From Planctomycetota bacterium (GTDB taxonomy: Bacteria > Planctomycetota > Planctomycetia > Pirellulales > Pirellulaceae), in NCBI GenBank assembly GCA_963204915.1, contig CAUJHS010000117.1, forward strand, positions 429,188 to 493,187: DNA of 64,000 bases. The letters are read 5' to 3'. Below, one piece after another: positions 1 through 8,734 of the stretch; within the stretch, counting starts at the first letter, position 1; every line of letters begins with the position of its first letter. A program made the position numbers and the translations under genes. The notes beneath the pieces are model-generated. The model had not been told where the DNA came from. It did no database searches and saw only the letters and a program-made list of their open reading frames with translations.

Positions 1-612
1 TTCACGATGATACGCCGGACAAATCACACCGCAACCGGCTTGTGTGACGGGGCCCAAGCACGCCACGCCTTGCGCCACGGCGACACAAACCACGTGTTTA
101 CGCTTACAGTCGATGCACACACTGTAACGCGGTACGCGCGGTTTGCGGCCTTGCAACAACGCCGCCACCAGTTCGACCAATTGATGTTTATTGATCGGAC
201 AACCGCGCAGCTCAAAGTCGACAATCACATGATCCGCCACGGGCGTACTGGTGGCAAGTGTTTTGATGTATTCGGGATGCGCGTACACCTGCGAAATAAA
301 CTCGTTCACGTCGGCCCAATTGCGCAGCGACTGAATCCCGCCTGACGTGGCGCAGGCGCCAATCGTGACCAGGAACTGGCATTGGTCGCGAATCCGCCGA
401 ATGCGTTCCGCGTCGTGCGCCGTGGTAATCGAGCCTTCGACCAGGCCCACGTCGTACGGCCCCTCCAAGGTTCGCGTGCGAGCTTCAAGAAAATACGCAA
501 TCTCGACGGCGTCGGCCACCGCCAGCAATTCGTCCTCGGCGTCGAGGAGCGAAAGTTGGCATCCGTCGCATGAGGCGAACTTGAATACGGCAAGTTTCGG
601 TTTGGCAGCCAT
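1..612 (-). CDS. hydD: [NiFe]-hydrogenase small (delta) subunit, group 3b; C-terminus cut by window edge
   Basis: This is the small iron-sulfur subunit of a cytoplasmic NAD(P)-linked [NiFe]-hydrogenase. It relays electrons between the NiFe large subunit and the diaphorase subunits. The 204 visible codons begin MAAKPKLAVFKFASCDGCQ. Cys15 and Cys18 (SCDGCQ) are the proximal-cluster ligands typical of the hydrogenase small subunit/NuoB fold, IGACATSGG (about residue 88) is the next family motif, and further cysteines follow near the cut end (SVCIDCKRKHVVC, then CGVICP). A GAGGAAG ribosome site lies 5 bases before the ATG at 612. It is the fifth gene of a minus-strand operon, 25 bases after the gamma subunit. 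In known group 3b clusters the catalytic large subunit follows, so hydA is predicted just outside the window. The family call is firm. The group (3b) rests on the neighbouring subunits. Confidence 0.9.
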   Translation of the reverse strand, partial: MAAKPKLAVFKFASCDGCQLSLLDAEDELLAVADAVEIAYFLEARTRTLEGPYDVGLVEGSITTAHDAERIRRIRDQCQFLVTIGACATSGGIQSLRNWADVNEFISQVYAHPEYIKTLATSTPVADHVIVDFELRGCPINKHQLVELVAALLQGRKPRVPRYSVCIDCKRKHVVCVAVAQGVACLGPVTQAGCGVICPAYHRE

Positions 613-637
613 CGCGGCTTCCTCGGAACGTTCAGAA

Positions 638-1507
638 TTACAAGTCTTCCAGGTGCAAGTACGGCTCCATCTGCGCGTAGGTGAATACCGGGCCGTCTTT
701 GCATACAAAGGTTGGCCCTAATTGGCAGTGCCCGCAAAATCCCATCGCGCAATTCATGTTGCGCTCCATCGAAAGGTGAATTTGCTCGCGTTTCACCTTG
801 CGGGCGAGCGCCTCGAACACGACAAACCGGATCATGATCTCGGGTCCGCACGTCAGCACATGCGTTTGTGGGGCGTTCAACCGCAAGCGATAAAACAACA
901 CGGGCACCACGCCGATGTGTCCTGTCCACTCCGAGGCGCCCAGATCGACGGTAATCACTACTTCGATTCCTGCCGCGCGCCAGGCGTCATACTCGTCGGC
1001 GTACAACAAATCGTTGGGAGTGCGCGCTCCGTACAACAGAAATACCCGGCCGTACTGCGCCCGGTGGTTGATGATCTGATAAATCGCGGGGCGCAGGGGC
1101 GCCAATCCTACGCCACCGCAGGCGATCACCACATCGCCGCCGCGACACTTCTCCACGGGCCAGGCGCTTCCAAACGGACCTCGCACCAGAATTTGATCGC
1201 CCGCACTTTTGCGCGAGAGCGCCTGAGTCACGTTTCCCGCCACGCGCACCGTGTGCAGGAAGGATCCATATTTCTCTGGGTCGGAACTGATCGAAATGGC
1301 CGCCTCTCCCATGCCCGGCAAATAGAGCATGTTGAATTGCCCGGGGGCAAAACGGTAACTGGCGGCGCGGCGCTCTTCCTCGAAAACCAGTTCATACGTG
1401 GCGATGCCCGGCGCTTCCTGCTTGACGTTCGCAATGCGGGCCGTGCGCGGAGTCCACGGACCGGCCACATCCATCGAACGGGTCGCGGTTGGCGCTCCCA
1501 TGCTCAT
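638..1507 (-). CDS. hydG: Hydrogenase gamma subunit: FAD/NAD(P)-binding diaphorase with C-terminal [2Fe-2S] site
   Basis: This 289-residue ferredoxin-reductase-family protein passes electrons between NAD(P)H and the iron-sulfur subunits of the hydrogenase. Residues about 20-125 form the FAD-binding barrel (YRFAPGQFNM, AISISSDPE). GGVGLAP at 131-137 begins the pyridine-nucleotide domain, and LTCGPEIMIR lies near 218-227. Cys253, Cys258, Cys261 and Cys269 fit the [2Fe-2S] site of the sulfhydrogenase gamma/PyrK type. PyrK of dihydroorotate dehydrogenase is the main alternative for such a protein, but the context (beta subunit upstream, hydrogenase small subunit downstream) excludes it. The start codon overlaps the stop of the beta subunit gene in an ATGA arrangement, so translation is probably coupled. 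Confidence 0.9.
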   Translation of the reverse strand: MSMGAPTATRSMDVAGPWTPRTARIANVKQEAPGIATYELVFEEERRAASYRFAPGQFNMLYLPGMGEAAISISSDPEKYGSFLHTVRVAGNVTQALSRKSAGDQILVRGPFGSAWPVEKCRGGDVVIACGGVGLAPLRPAIYQIINHRAQYGRVFLLYGARTPNDLLYADEYDAWRAAGIEVVITVDLGASEWTGHIGVVPVLFYRLRLNAPQTHVLTCGPEIMIRFVVFEALARKVKREQIHLSMERNMNCAMGFCGHCQLGPTFVCKDGPVFTYAQMEPYLHLEDL

Positions 1508-2673
1508 GGCATTGTTCCTCGAAGGGCGGCGATTTCCTCGGTCAGATCAATTCCCACGGGGCACCAGGTAATGCATCGTCCGCAACCCACGCAACCCGAC
1601 ACGCCGAACTGGTCGATCCACGTAGCCAGTTTGTGCGTTAGCCATTGCCGATAGCGCGAACGCACCGACTTACGGACCGTGCCGGAGTTCATATAGGAAT
1701 GTTCGGCGGTAAAGCACGACGCCCAGGACCTTTCGCGGCGAACCTGATCGCCGGTCAAGTCGGTCACTTCGTCCACGGTGCTGCAAAAACACGTCGGGCA
1801 CACCATCGTACAGTTGGCGCAGGCCAGGCAGCGTTGCGCTACGCTTTCCCAGCGCGGATGCTCCAAGTTGTTGAGCAATAACTCGCGCAGGTCGGTCACG
1901 TCCAGGCTGCGTAGCGGCGGCCCCTTGTGAAGGTCCTGTCGCTCGCGCGGAGCGCGCTGATGCATGGCGCGCTCCAGCTCGCGCGGCGCACGGCGTGCGG
2001 CCTCGATCTCGGAGATCGTGCAGGGCGTCCAAGGGCAGGCCGCGACCGCTTCGCCGCCGCGTTCCGAACCGGTTTCGATCACGAAATGATCGTCTTGTTC
2101 CGTAAGCGCCAAATCAAACCCCGAGACGACCGCCGGCCCCGTCTTCATCGAATGGCAGAAGCACGTCGCCGCCGCGCGGCGGCAATTCACCGCGGCGACG
2201 AACAAATTGCTGCGCCGCGCCTGGTACGCCGGATCGACAAACTCGACCTCGACGAACACCAGGTCCTGCACCCACAGGGCTCGCAGGTCGCACGCACGCG
2301 CGCCGAGCACCGCCAACGGCGGATCCGGCGGCGCGGGGGCGTGCAACCGCCATTGATCCTGCTCGCGCGAAAGTTGCAGCAGCGTTTCGCGCGGGGGAAA
2401 CAGAAAATTCTTCAGCGAGTGCGGCCCCACGACGTAATCAAAGTAGGCCCCGTCCTCCTGCGGCTGCAGGCGGTAGAAGCCGCCGTCTTGCTGGTCGACC
2501 CAGCCGCGCGGCAACTGTTCGACGGAGTCCACGTCGTCGTAGATGACGGCGCCTTGGGAGAGCCGCGGCCCGATGGTTCGATAGCCCATCGCGCGCAGTT
2601 GGTCGATGAGCGTTTGCAGCTCGGGCTTGGCGATGCGGACGAACGATCCTACGGGCAAATTCGTCGCACTCAT
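1504..2673 (-). CDS. hydB: Hydrogenase beta subunit: 4Fe-4S electron-transfer protein
   Basis: This 389-residue protein resembles the beta subunit of sulfhydrogenase/anaerobic sulfite reductase A. It carries electrons between the gamma diaphorase and the small subunit. Two ferredoxin-type clusters are visible: Cys282/285/288/292 (CLACANCTMVCP) and Cys361/364/367/371 (CVGCGRCITWCP). Additional cysteines occur at 164, 171 and 173, in a region that in relatives also holds redox-active cysteines. The N-terminal 270 residues match the length of the family's accessory domain. The gene overlaps both neighbours by 4 bases, placing it inside one operon. Nothing is missing from the cluster motifs, so the subunit should be functional. 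Confidence 0.88.
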   Translation of the reverse strand: MSATNLPVGSFVRIAKPELQTLIDQLRAMGYRTIGPRLSQGAVIYDDVDSVEQLPRGWVDQQDGGFYRLQPQEDGAYFDYVVGPHSLKNFLFPPRETLLQLSREQDQWRLHAPAPPDPPLAVLGARACDLRALWVQDLVFVEVEFVDPAYQARRSNLFVAAVNCRRAAATCFCHSMKTGPAVVSGFDLALTEQDDHFVIETGSERGGEAVAACPWTPCTISEIEAARRAPRELERAMHQRAPRERQDLHKGPPLRSLDVTDLRELLLNNLEHPRWESVAQRCLACANCTMVCPTCFCSTVDEVTDLTGDQVRRERSWASCFTAEHSYMNSGTVRKSVRSRYRQWLTHKLATWIDQFGVSGCVGCGRCITWCPVGIDLTEEIAALRGTMP

Positions 2674-3185
2674 AACATCGCTTGGGGTTGGTCCGACGGC
2701 GCCGGAGTCGTCGTCCGGGGCATCTGTTGACCATACACATCCAGCAACTGGAGCCGCGTGGCGCTTAATCGCTTAGCCAGCGCCAAACCGACCCGCCGCA
2801 TGATCTCGTAACCAAATCGCGGGTTATGCTCGCAGAGCGTGAGGAGTTGCCCCGCGTTGATCTTGAGCAGTCGCGCCGGAGTCAACGTGCGGGCCGATGC
2901 GGTCAAGCGGGTTTGTTCGAACAGGGGCGACCACCCCAGCAGCTCGCCATCGCTCACAGTGAAAATGCGCCGGCATCCGACGCTCGGTGCGCATACCTCT
3001 AGCGAAATATTGCCGTGGAATACCAGGTACACATGAGACGCCGGCTCGCCCTCGCGAAAGATCAACGTGCCGGCGGGCTGCTCGACGAGTTCAGAAATCG
3101 ACGCGACCTGTTCGAGATACCCTGGAAAAATACCTCGCAGAAACGGGGTTTCCCGCAGGTCTTCCAGTAACGACGTGTCATTCAT
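2670..3185 (-). CDS. Cyclic-nucleotide-binding-domain protein without DNA-binding domain, in hydrogenase operon
   Basis: This 171-residue protein has a single Crp-type cNMP-binding domain (about residues 10-130). It shows the beta-roll features GTLIFREGEPASHVYLVFHG and DGELLGWSPLF, then a C-terminal helix. The phosphate-binding cassette is weakly conserved: there is no clear RxA before the helix. There is no helix-turn-helix after the domain, so unlike Crp/Fnr it is unlikely to bind DNA. It overlaps the maturation protease gene by 8 bases and hydB by 4 bases, which argues for a structural or allosteric role with the hydrogenase rather than transcriptional control. The ligand is unknown. The fold is well supported; the role is inferred from context. 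Confidence 0.75.
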   Translation of the reverse strand: MNDTSLLEDLRETPFLRGIFPGYLEQVASISELVEQPAGTLIFREGEPASHVYLVFHGNISLEVCAPSVGCRRIFTVSDGELLGWSPLFEQTRLTASARTLTPARLLKINAGQLLTLCEHNPRFGYEIMRRVGLALAKRLSATRLQLLDVYGQQMPRTTTPAPSDQPQAML

Positions 3186-3651
3186 AGCCGGGCGCCTCTT
3201 GTGAGTTCAACTCCTGAACGATGCGCCGCTCCAACTTGACCGCGGCGTGCGCCACGGCAGGCGTTAAGTCCTCGCCCAAGCGGCAAGATTCACATTCAAT
3301 GCAATACAGCACCACCTGCGGCAATGCCCATTGCAGCGACTGGGCCAAACGCAGGGCTGCGTCCAGTTCGACCCCATGGGTTGAACGCATTTGACGCGGC
3401 GCCAACGGCGCCTCGGGCCACTCCCAACGGTAGATCGTTCCCGGCGCCGCGCCCGATTGGCAACCATCGACGATCACCAACCGCAAGGCGCCCTCGAAAT
3501 AGTCCAACGTCTGAGTAGGATTCGGCAAGGCCACGACCGTCGCCGACACATCGCCGCGTTCCGCTAATCGCTGCGCGACGTGCCAACCAACTTGATCGTC
3601 GCCGTAGGGACTTCCCAAACCGAGCACGCGATCGACACGATCGAGGGTCAA
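3178..3651 (-). CDS. Hydrogenase maturation protease (HyaD/HycI family)
   Basis: This endopeptidase trims the C-terminus of the NiFe large subunit after metal insertion. The nickel-sensing residues of the family are visible: GLGSPYGDDQVG at the N-terminus, the Asp in LVIVDG and the His in STHGV. I place the start at the TTG at 3651 (157 residues), because a GGGAG sits 6 bases upstream and the family core begins a few residues later. The reading frame stays open to a TTG at 3756, which would add 35 residues without family similarity. It is the first gene of the hydrogenase operon and overlaps the cNMP-binding protein gene by 8 bases. A cognate protease in the operon supports production of an active enzyme. 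Confidence 0.8.
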   Translation of the reverse strand: MTLDRVDRVLGLGSPYGDDQVGWHVAQRLAERGDVSATVVALPNPTQTLDYFEGALRLVIVDGCQSGAAPGTIYRWEWPEAPLAPRQMRSTHGVELDAALRLAQSLQWALPQVVLYCIECESCRLGEDLTPAVAHAAVKLERRIVQELNSQEAPGYE

Positions 3652-3900
3652 GGCAACTCCCGAGAGGGCGTCGAAGGGCAGACCAGGTCGCACCAACCCG
3701 TTCGCAATTGAAGTACCAAACCGCCGTTTTGTGTTTTGGTTGAGCGACACGCCCAAAAGTCGGGTGATTTATCCCGACGACGGCGCCCGCGGAGCGCGCC
3801 AAATGTGCAGGCTGGCGCGTGCAGTGTGCGATCGGGCGCGCCCGCCGCGCGCCGTGCTCGCTGCCGATGCGCAAAGATGGCGCGATGTATTCAACCCGCA

Positions 3901-4599
3901 TCAGGCGGGCGCTATGCACAATCGCCGCCAGTCGACCGTCTCGGTAAAGCCTCCTTCCCAGGCGACTTGCGTCAGCACGGGAGGACCGCAGCGCTTCTTC
4001 AGTTCGTCCAGGTTGGAAGCCACGCTCGGATCATGTTCCAAACGGCGCACATGGTTTAATACCACGCCAGCGACGTCCAATCCCTCGGCGTAGGCCGCCG
4101 CCGTGATGAGCGTTTGCAGCGTCTGATTGATTACGCCCAGAACGTTCGGCGCGACGACCACCAACGGATAACCAAAAGCTTGCGCCAAGTCGGCGACGTA
4201 GTCGTCGTCCGACATGGGCGACATCAACCCGCCGGCGCCTTCGACCAGCATCACATCACATTGTCCCGTCCACGCGGCCAGCCCGGCGTAAAGTTGGTCG
4301 CGATCAATTTCCTTGCCTTCGGCCCTGGCGGCCAGATGCGGGGCGAGCGGAGCCCGGAACATTTGCGGGCAAACCAAGTCAAGCGATTGCGGTCGGCCTG
4401 CCGCTTCCCACAGGGTTTGCGCATCGTCCGAGATGAGCCGCCCCTCGCGCTCCTCGCAACCGCTGGCTGCCGGCTTATACACGCCGGCGCGCACTCCCGC
4501 GGCCACGAGCGCCTTGGCGATGAGCGCCGCCACATACGTTTTGCCGACGCCGGTATCGGTGCCGGTTATGAACAATCCTCGCGGTGGTTTCGTGGTCAT
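3901..4599 (-). CDS. bioD: ATP-dependent dethiobiotin synthetase
   Basis: BioD closes the ureido ring of biotin from 7,8-diaminopelargonate, CO2 and ATP in the cytoplasm. The 232-residue protein has the P-loop GTDTGVGKT at about residues 12-20, the substrate region YKPAASG, VEGAGGLMSP (about residues 119-128) and the base-recognition segment VVLNHV, all typical of the family. Length is normal. It is the only biotin gene in the window, so the pathway is not clustered here. It is separated by about 145 bases from the hydrogenase operon on the same strand and diverges from the amidase gene on the other side. A start at 4599 (ATG, MTTKPPRG) is the only sensible choice, since the P-loop follows directly. 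Confidence 0.93.
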   Translation of the reverse strand: MTTKPPRGLFITGTDTGVGKTYVAALIAKALVAAGVRAGVYKPAASGCEEREGRLISDDAQTLWEAAGRPQSLDLVCPQMFRAPLAPHLAARAEGKEIDRDQLYAGLAAWTGQCDVMLVEGAGGLMSPMSDDDYVADLAQAFGYPLVVVAPNVLGVINQTLQTLITAAAYAEGLDVAGVVLNHVRRLEHDPSVASNLDELKKRCGPPVLTQVAWEGGFTETVDWRRLCIAPA

Positions 4600-4794
4600 A
4601 CCGCATACGGTACCATTTGCGAGGGCGCTTGTTCAGCCGACCTGGCGCGGGTTTCTTCCCAACCGGGGGTTTTCTCCAAAATCTTGCGTGGCTGGGGTTG
4701 GCGAAACGTACACAAGAAAAATAATTTACCTGCGCCGCTTGGTCCGCGGCGGCTTCTTTTCTTCCTGCCAGACGATTAGGCCCGATTGATCGAA

Positions 4795-5670
4795 ATGAGC
4801 AAAAAAACGAATCCTGTGAAGGTCGCCCTGGTGCAAATGTCGTGCGTCGACGAAGCCGAGCCGAATGTCACAAAGGCTGTGCGCCGCATCGGCGAAGCGG
4901 CCGCGCAGGGAGCAAACATCGTTTGTTTACAAGAGTTGTTCGCCGGGCCGTATCCGTGTCAAACCGAAGATCACGCCCAATTTGAGCGGGCCGAACCGAT
5001 TCCCGGCCCGACTAGCCAACGGCTCGCTGCGGCGGCGCGCGAACATGGCGTGGTGTTAGTCGGATCGATCTTCGAACGCCGCGCGCCCGGGGTCTACCAT
5101 AACACGGCGGTGGTGTTCGACGCCAACGGGGAGACGGCGGGCGTGTATCGCAAGATGCACATCCCCGATGATCCCCTTTACTATGAAAAGTTTTACTTCA
5201 CCCCCGGCGATCTGGGGTTCCGCTCGTTCAACACCCGCTACGGTAAAGTGGGAGTGTGCGTGTGCTGGGACCAGTGGTTCCCGGAAGGCGCGCGGCTCAC
5301 GGCGATGACCGGCGCCGAAATCATCTTTTATCCTACGGCGATTGGCTGGATTCCCGGCGAAAAGGACACTTACGGACCCGCACAACATTCGGCCTGGGAA
5401 ACCATGATGCGCAGCCACGCCATTGCCAATGGGGTTTACATCGCGGCGCCCAACCGAGTGGGGCGGGAAGGCGAAGTTGAGTTCTGGGGAGCATCGTTCA
5501 TTGCCGACCCCTACGGCAAAGTCATCACGCGCGGCTCGCACGATCAGGAAGAAATCGTGATGACCGAGTGCGATTTGAGCCTGATCGACGTGGCCCGAAC
5601 CCATTGGCCTTTCCTGCGCGACCGGCGCATCGACGCCTATGGCGACTTGACCCGCCGCTACTTGGACTAG
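4795..5670 (+). CDS. Carbon-nitrogen hydrolase, N-carbamoylputrescine amidase-like
   Basis: This nitrilase-superfamily enzyme probably hydrolyses N-carbamoylputrescine to putrescine, CO2 and ammonia in polyamine synthesis. It is 291 residues from the ATG at 4795. The catalytic triad is complete: Glu47 (LQELF), Lys120 (YRKMHIPDD) and Cys157 (VCVCWDQWFPE). The motifs CVCWDQWFPE and AAPNRVG and the C-terminal THWPFLRDRRID are very close to plant and bacterial AguB. No agmatine deiminase, the usual partner, is seen nearby, so the exact substrate is inferred from similarity. An in-frame TTG at 4786 is a less likely start. The gene diverges from bioD and converges with uvrA. Confidence 0.85.
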   Translation: MSKKTNPVKVALVQMSCVDEAEPNVTKAVRRIGEAAAQGANIVCLQELFAGPYPCQTEDHAQFERAEPIPGPTSQRLAAAAREHGVVLVGSIFERRAPGVYHNTAVVFDANGETAGVYRKMHIPDDPLYYEKFYFTPGDLGFRSFNTRYGKVGVCVCWDQWFPEGARLTAMTGAEIIFYPTAIGWIPGEKDTYGPAQHSAWETMMRSHAIANGVYIAAPNRVGREGEVEFWGASFIADPYGKVITRGSHDQEEIVMTECDLSLIDVARTHWPFLRDRRIDAYGDLTRRYLD

Positions 5671-5693
5671 GCGCCATAGCCCCTGGCTTCCGC

Positions 5694-8600
5694 TTAACGC
5701 GCGGCCAGCGAAGCCCGTAACACGCGGCCTGTGGCCGAGTGGTCCTGCCCGGCGACTTCTTCGGGAGTGCCGCGCGCAATGACTTGGCCCCCTTCGTCGC
5801 CGGGGCCAGGCCCCAGGTCAATCAGATAATCGGCGGCGCGCATGAGTTGCAGGTTGTGTTCGACCACGATCAGCGAGTGCCCCACGCCGATCAGCGCGTC
5901 GAAACAATCCAGAAGTTGCGTCACGTCGGCAAAGTGCAGCCCCGTCGTTGGTTCATCCAAGAGAAACAACGTGCGGGCGCGCCGCGCCGACGACAGGAAA
6001 CTGGCTAGTTTCAAGCGTTGCGCCTCGCCGCCTGAGAGCGTCGTGGCGGGCTGCCCCAGACGCAGGTAGTCCAGCCCCACATCCATCAGCGGCTTCAGTT
6101 TGGCTTGCACTTTGGTCTGGCCGCGGAAAAAGGAGAACGCCTCGCGCGCGGTCATTTCCAGCACGTCGGCAATGTTTCGGCCGCGATACCGAATATCGAG
6201 GATCTCCTTCCGATAGCGCGTCCCGTGGCAAACAGGGCAGCGAATGTAGACATCGGCCAAGAACTGCATGTCGATTTGCTTGTGGCCGTCTCCTTCGCAG
6301 GCGTTGCAACGCCCCCCCTCGACATTAAAACTGAAATGACTGGCGGTGTAATTGCGTGTCCGCGCCTCAAGCACACTGGCGAAGACGTTGCGGATCTCGT
6401 CGAACGCCTTGATGTACGTAACGGGGTTAGAGCGCGGCGAACGAGCCACGGGCGACTGATCGATCAGCAGCACTTCGTCGATTTGTCCGTCGCCGATGAC
6501 GTCGTCATACGGGGCTGGCTTGGGCGACTCCTTCTTCTTGCGCCGGCACAACGCAGGGTACAAGGTTTCTTCAACCAGCGTACTTTTACCGGCTCCACTG
6601 ACGCCTGTTACCAGGCACAACACGCCAAGGGGAAACTCGACGGTCAAATTGCGCAGGTTGTTTCCGCGGGCGCCCACCAGCTTGACCCACCCCCGATTGG
6701 TGGGCCGGCGATCCGAGAACGCCACGCCGCGGCGACCGGCGAGAAAATCGCCCGTGACGCTGCCCGGCGCCGTGAGCAAATCCTGCGGAGGTCCCTGAAA
6801 GACCACCTTGCCGCCTCGATCTCCGGCGCCAGGGCCGATCTCGACCACCCAGTCGGCGGCGCGAATGACATGCTCTTCATGTTCGACCACCGCCACGGTA
6901 TTGCCCCGATTGCGTAAACCTTCGACGGCCCGCAGGAGCCGCTCAACATCGCTCGGATGCAACCCCGCGGTTGGCTCATCCAGCACGTACAACATATGCA
7001 CCAGGCTGGACCCAAGGGCCGAGGTCAGCATCGCGCGCTGGGCTTCGCCGCCGCTGAGGGTTTTGAGCGTTCGGTCGAGCGCCAGATATCCTAATCCTAC
7101 GGCGTCCAGGTAACGCAGGCGGTTTTCGACCTGCTCGAACATCGCGCCGCCGACGCGCCGCTCCCAGTCACTGGGCGTCAGCGCGCGGAAGTACGCCAGC
7201 GCGTCGGAAATCTTCATATCGCACAGTTCGGCGATGTTTTTGCCCGGGGGTGTTTCAGCCTCCGTGCGGGAATTCGCGTCATTCGCCCCAAGACGAACGG
7301 CCAGCGCCTCGGGGCGCAGTCGCGCGCCGTGACATTCCGGACAAACCCGTTCGCTGCGCCAGCGCGAGAGGAACACGCGGATCGGCGTCTTGTATTTCCT
7401 TCGCTCCAACCATTGAAAGAAGCCAGCCAGCCCCCCAAAGTTACGTTCCGGTACGCCCTCTTGAATGAGCTTCAGATGCTGCTCGTTCAACAGGCGGAAC
7501 GGAACATCGACGGGGAGGTCGTAGTCGCCGGCCAAGTCCAACAGTTCCTGCAACTCATGGGTGTAGGCGGGCGTGGTCCACGGGGCGATCGCGCCCTCGC
7601 GAAGCGACTTATCACGGTCGGGAACGACGAGGTCCAAATCCACATCGAGCACATTGCCAAATCCCTCGCAGCGAGGGCAAGCGCCAAGCGGGCTGTTGAA
7701 GCTGAACAGGCGCGGCTCGGGAACGATGTAGTCCTCGCCACATGCTTCGCATCGCAGCGCCGTGCTGAATGCCCGACGATGAAACGATTGCCCGTCAATC
7801 GACACGCCGCCCTCGCCCGCGGTTTCCACGAACGCCTGGCAGGCGCCGGAGCCTTTCTCAAACGCGATTTCCAAGGAATCGCGCACGCGTTGCGGCTCGG
7901 ACGAGCCGGCTCGGAGCCGGTCGACCACCGCGTACACCACCACGGGGAGGCTGGAAAAGTCTTCCCGCGCGGCGTCAAAGCCTTCCGCCAGGTTTACCGT
8001 TTGCTCGTGAAGGATGGCGCGAATGAAACCATCTTCCTTGAGTTCGCGGACCACGGCGTCGAACTCCTCTGCGGAATTCGCCTCGCGGCGAAAGGTAACG
8101 AGAAACCGAGTTCCTGGCGTGACCTGTTCAAGCTCCGCCGCCGCCGACTGCGGCGATTCGCGGCGCACCTTTTGGCCGCACCCCTGGCAGAAAACGCGGC
8201 CAATTTTCGCGAACAAAAGCCTAAGGTAATCGATCGTCTCGGTAGCGGCGCCCAGGGTGGCGCGACTGGACCGAGCAATGTTCTTTCGCGTGACTGCCAC
8301 TGCCGGGGGGATGCCGTCAATCCGTTCCGCCTCGGGCTTTTCCAAACGTTCCAAGAACTGTCGCGTGTACGCCGAGAAACTTTCGATGTACCTGCGTTGT
8401 CCTTCGGCATAGAGCGTATCGAGGGCAAGACTTGTTTTTCCGCTGCCGCTCACGCCGCAGAACACAATTAACTGCCCGCGCGGCAAATCGAGGTCGATGG
8501 CTTGAAGGTTGTGGGTCGAAACTCCCCGCAGCACGATAGGTCGCTGAAGCAACGCAAAGTCCTTTCCCACGCAAGGAGAGGGGCTGGTCAAATCCTTCAT
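5694..8600 (-). CDS. uvrA: UvrA-family excinuclease ABC ATPase, divergent form
   Basis: This damage-recognition ATPase belongs to the nucleotide excision repair family and is 968 residues from the ATG at 8600 (an in-frame TTG at 8615 is possible). Two ABC modules are present: Walker A GVSGSGKTSLA and GVSGAGKSTLV, signatures LSGGEAQR twice, and Walker B YVLDEPTAGLHPSD and LFLLDEPTTGLHFAD. Zinc sites are CEACG/CPRCEG, CPECHGARL and the C-terminal CNACEGDG/CPVCHGTRY. A UvrB-binding-like segment follows CQGCGQKV near the N-terminus, so it is not the short class that lacks it. Several positions depart from housekeeping UvrA: TAGLH replaces the usual SIGLH, and ARSSRATLGA replaces the usual RNPRSTVGT. 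It could therefore be a second paralogue and not the main repair copy. Confidence 0.85.
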   Translation of the reverse strand: MKDLTSPSPCVGKDFALLQRPIVLRGVSTHNLQAIDLDLPRGQLIVFCGVSGSGKTSLALDTLYAEGQRRYIESFSAYTRQFLERLEKPEAERIDGIPPAVAVTRKNIARSSRATLGAATETIDYLRLLFAKIGRVFCQGCGQKVRRESPQSAAAELEQVTPGTRFLVTFRREANSAEEFDAVVRELKEDGFIRAILHEQTVNLAEGFDAAREDFSSLPVVVYAVVDRLRAGSSEPQRVRDSLEIAFEKGSGACQAFVETAGEGGVSIDGQSFHRRAFSTALRCEACGEDYIVPEPRLFSFNSPLGACPRCEGFGNVLDVDLDLVVPDRDKSLREGAIAPWTTPAYTHELQELLDLAGDYDLPVDVPFRLLNEQHLKLIQEGVPERNFGGLAGFFQWLERRKYKTPIRVFLSRWRSERVCPECHGARLRPEALAVRLGANDANSRTEAETPPGKNIAELCDMKISDALAYFRALTPSDWERRVGGAMFEQVENRLRYLDAVGLGYLALDRTLKTLSGGEAQRAMLTSALGSSLVHMLYVLDEPTAGLHPSDVERLLRAVEGLRNRGNTVAVVEHEEHVIRAADWVVEIGPGAGDRGGKVVFQGPPQDLLTAPGSVTGDFLAGRRGVAFSDRRPTNRGWVKLVGARGNNLRNLTVEFPLGVLCLVTGVSGAGKSTLVEETLYPALCRRKKKESPKPAPYDDVIGDGQIDEVLLIDQSPVARSPRSNPVTYIKAFDEIRNVFASVLEARTRNYTASHFSFNVEGGRCNACEGDGHKQIDMQFLADVYIRCPVCHGTRYRKEILDIRYRGRNIADVLEMTAREAFSFFRGQTKVQAKLKPLMDVGLDYLRLGQPATTLSGGEAQRLKLASFLSSARRARTLFLLDEPTTGLHFADVTQLLDCFDALIGVGHSLIVVEHNLQLMRAADYLIDLGPGPGDEGGQVIARGTPEEVAGQDHSATGRVLRASLAAR

Positions 8601-8734
8601 CGTACTTCGCCCCAACCATGCCGAACAGGCGTGTGACTTCCGCGCGGCCGCGTCACGCCCGATGGAAGGATGGGGCCAGGCGTGCTAACTTCGTGAGTAT
8701 GCGACAAAACATTTGAAAGTGAAGGATTTTGACG

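Noticed and set aside
722..1654. 310-codon open frame on the plus strand
   Set aside because: Antisense to hydG, whose cofactor motifs are unmistakable. Long antisense frames are expected in high-GC DNA.
7329..8471. 380-codon plus-strand frame
   Set aside because: Antisense to uvrA zinc and ATPase domains, which are clear.
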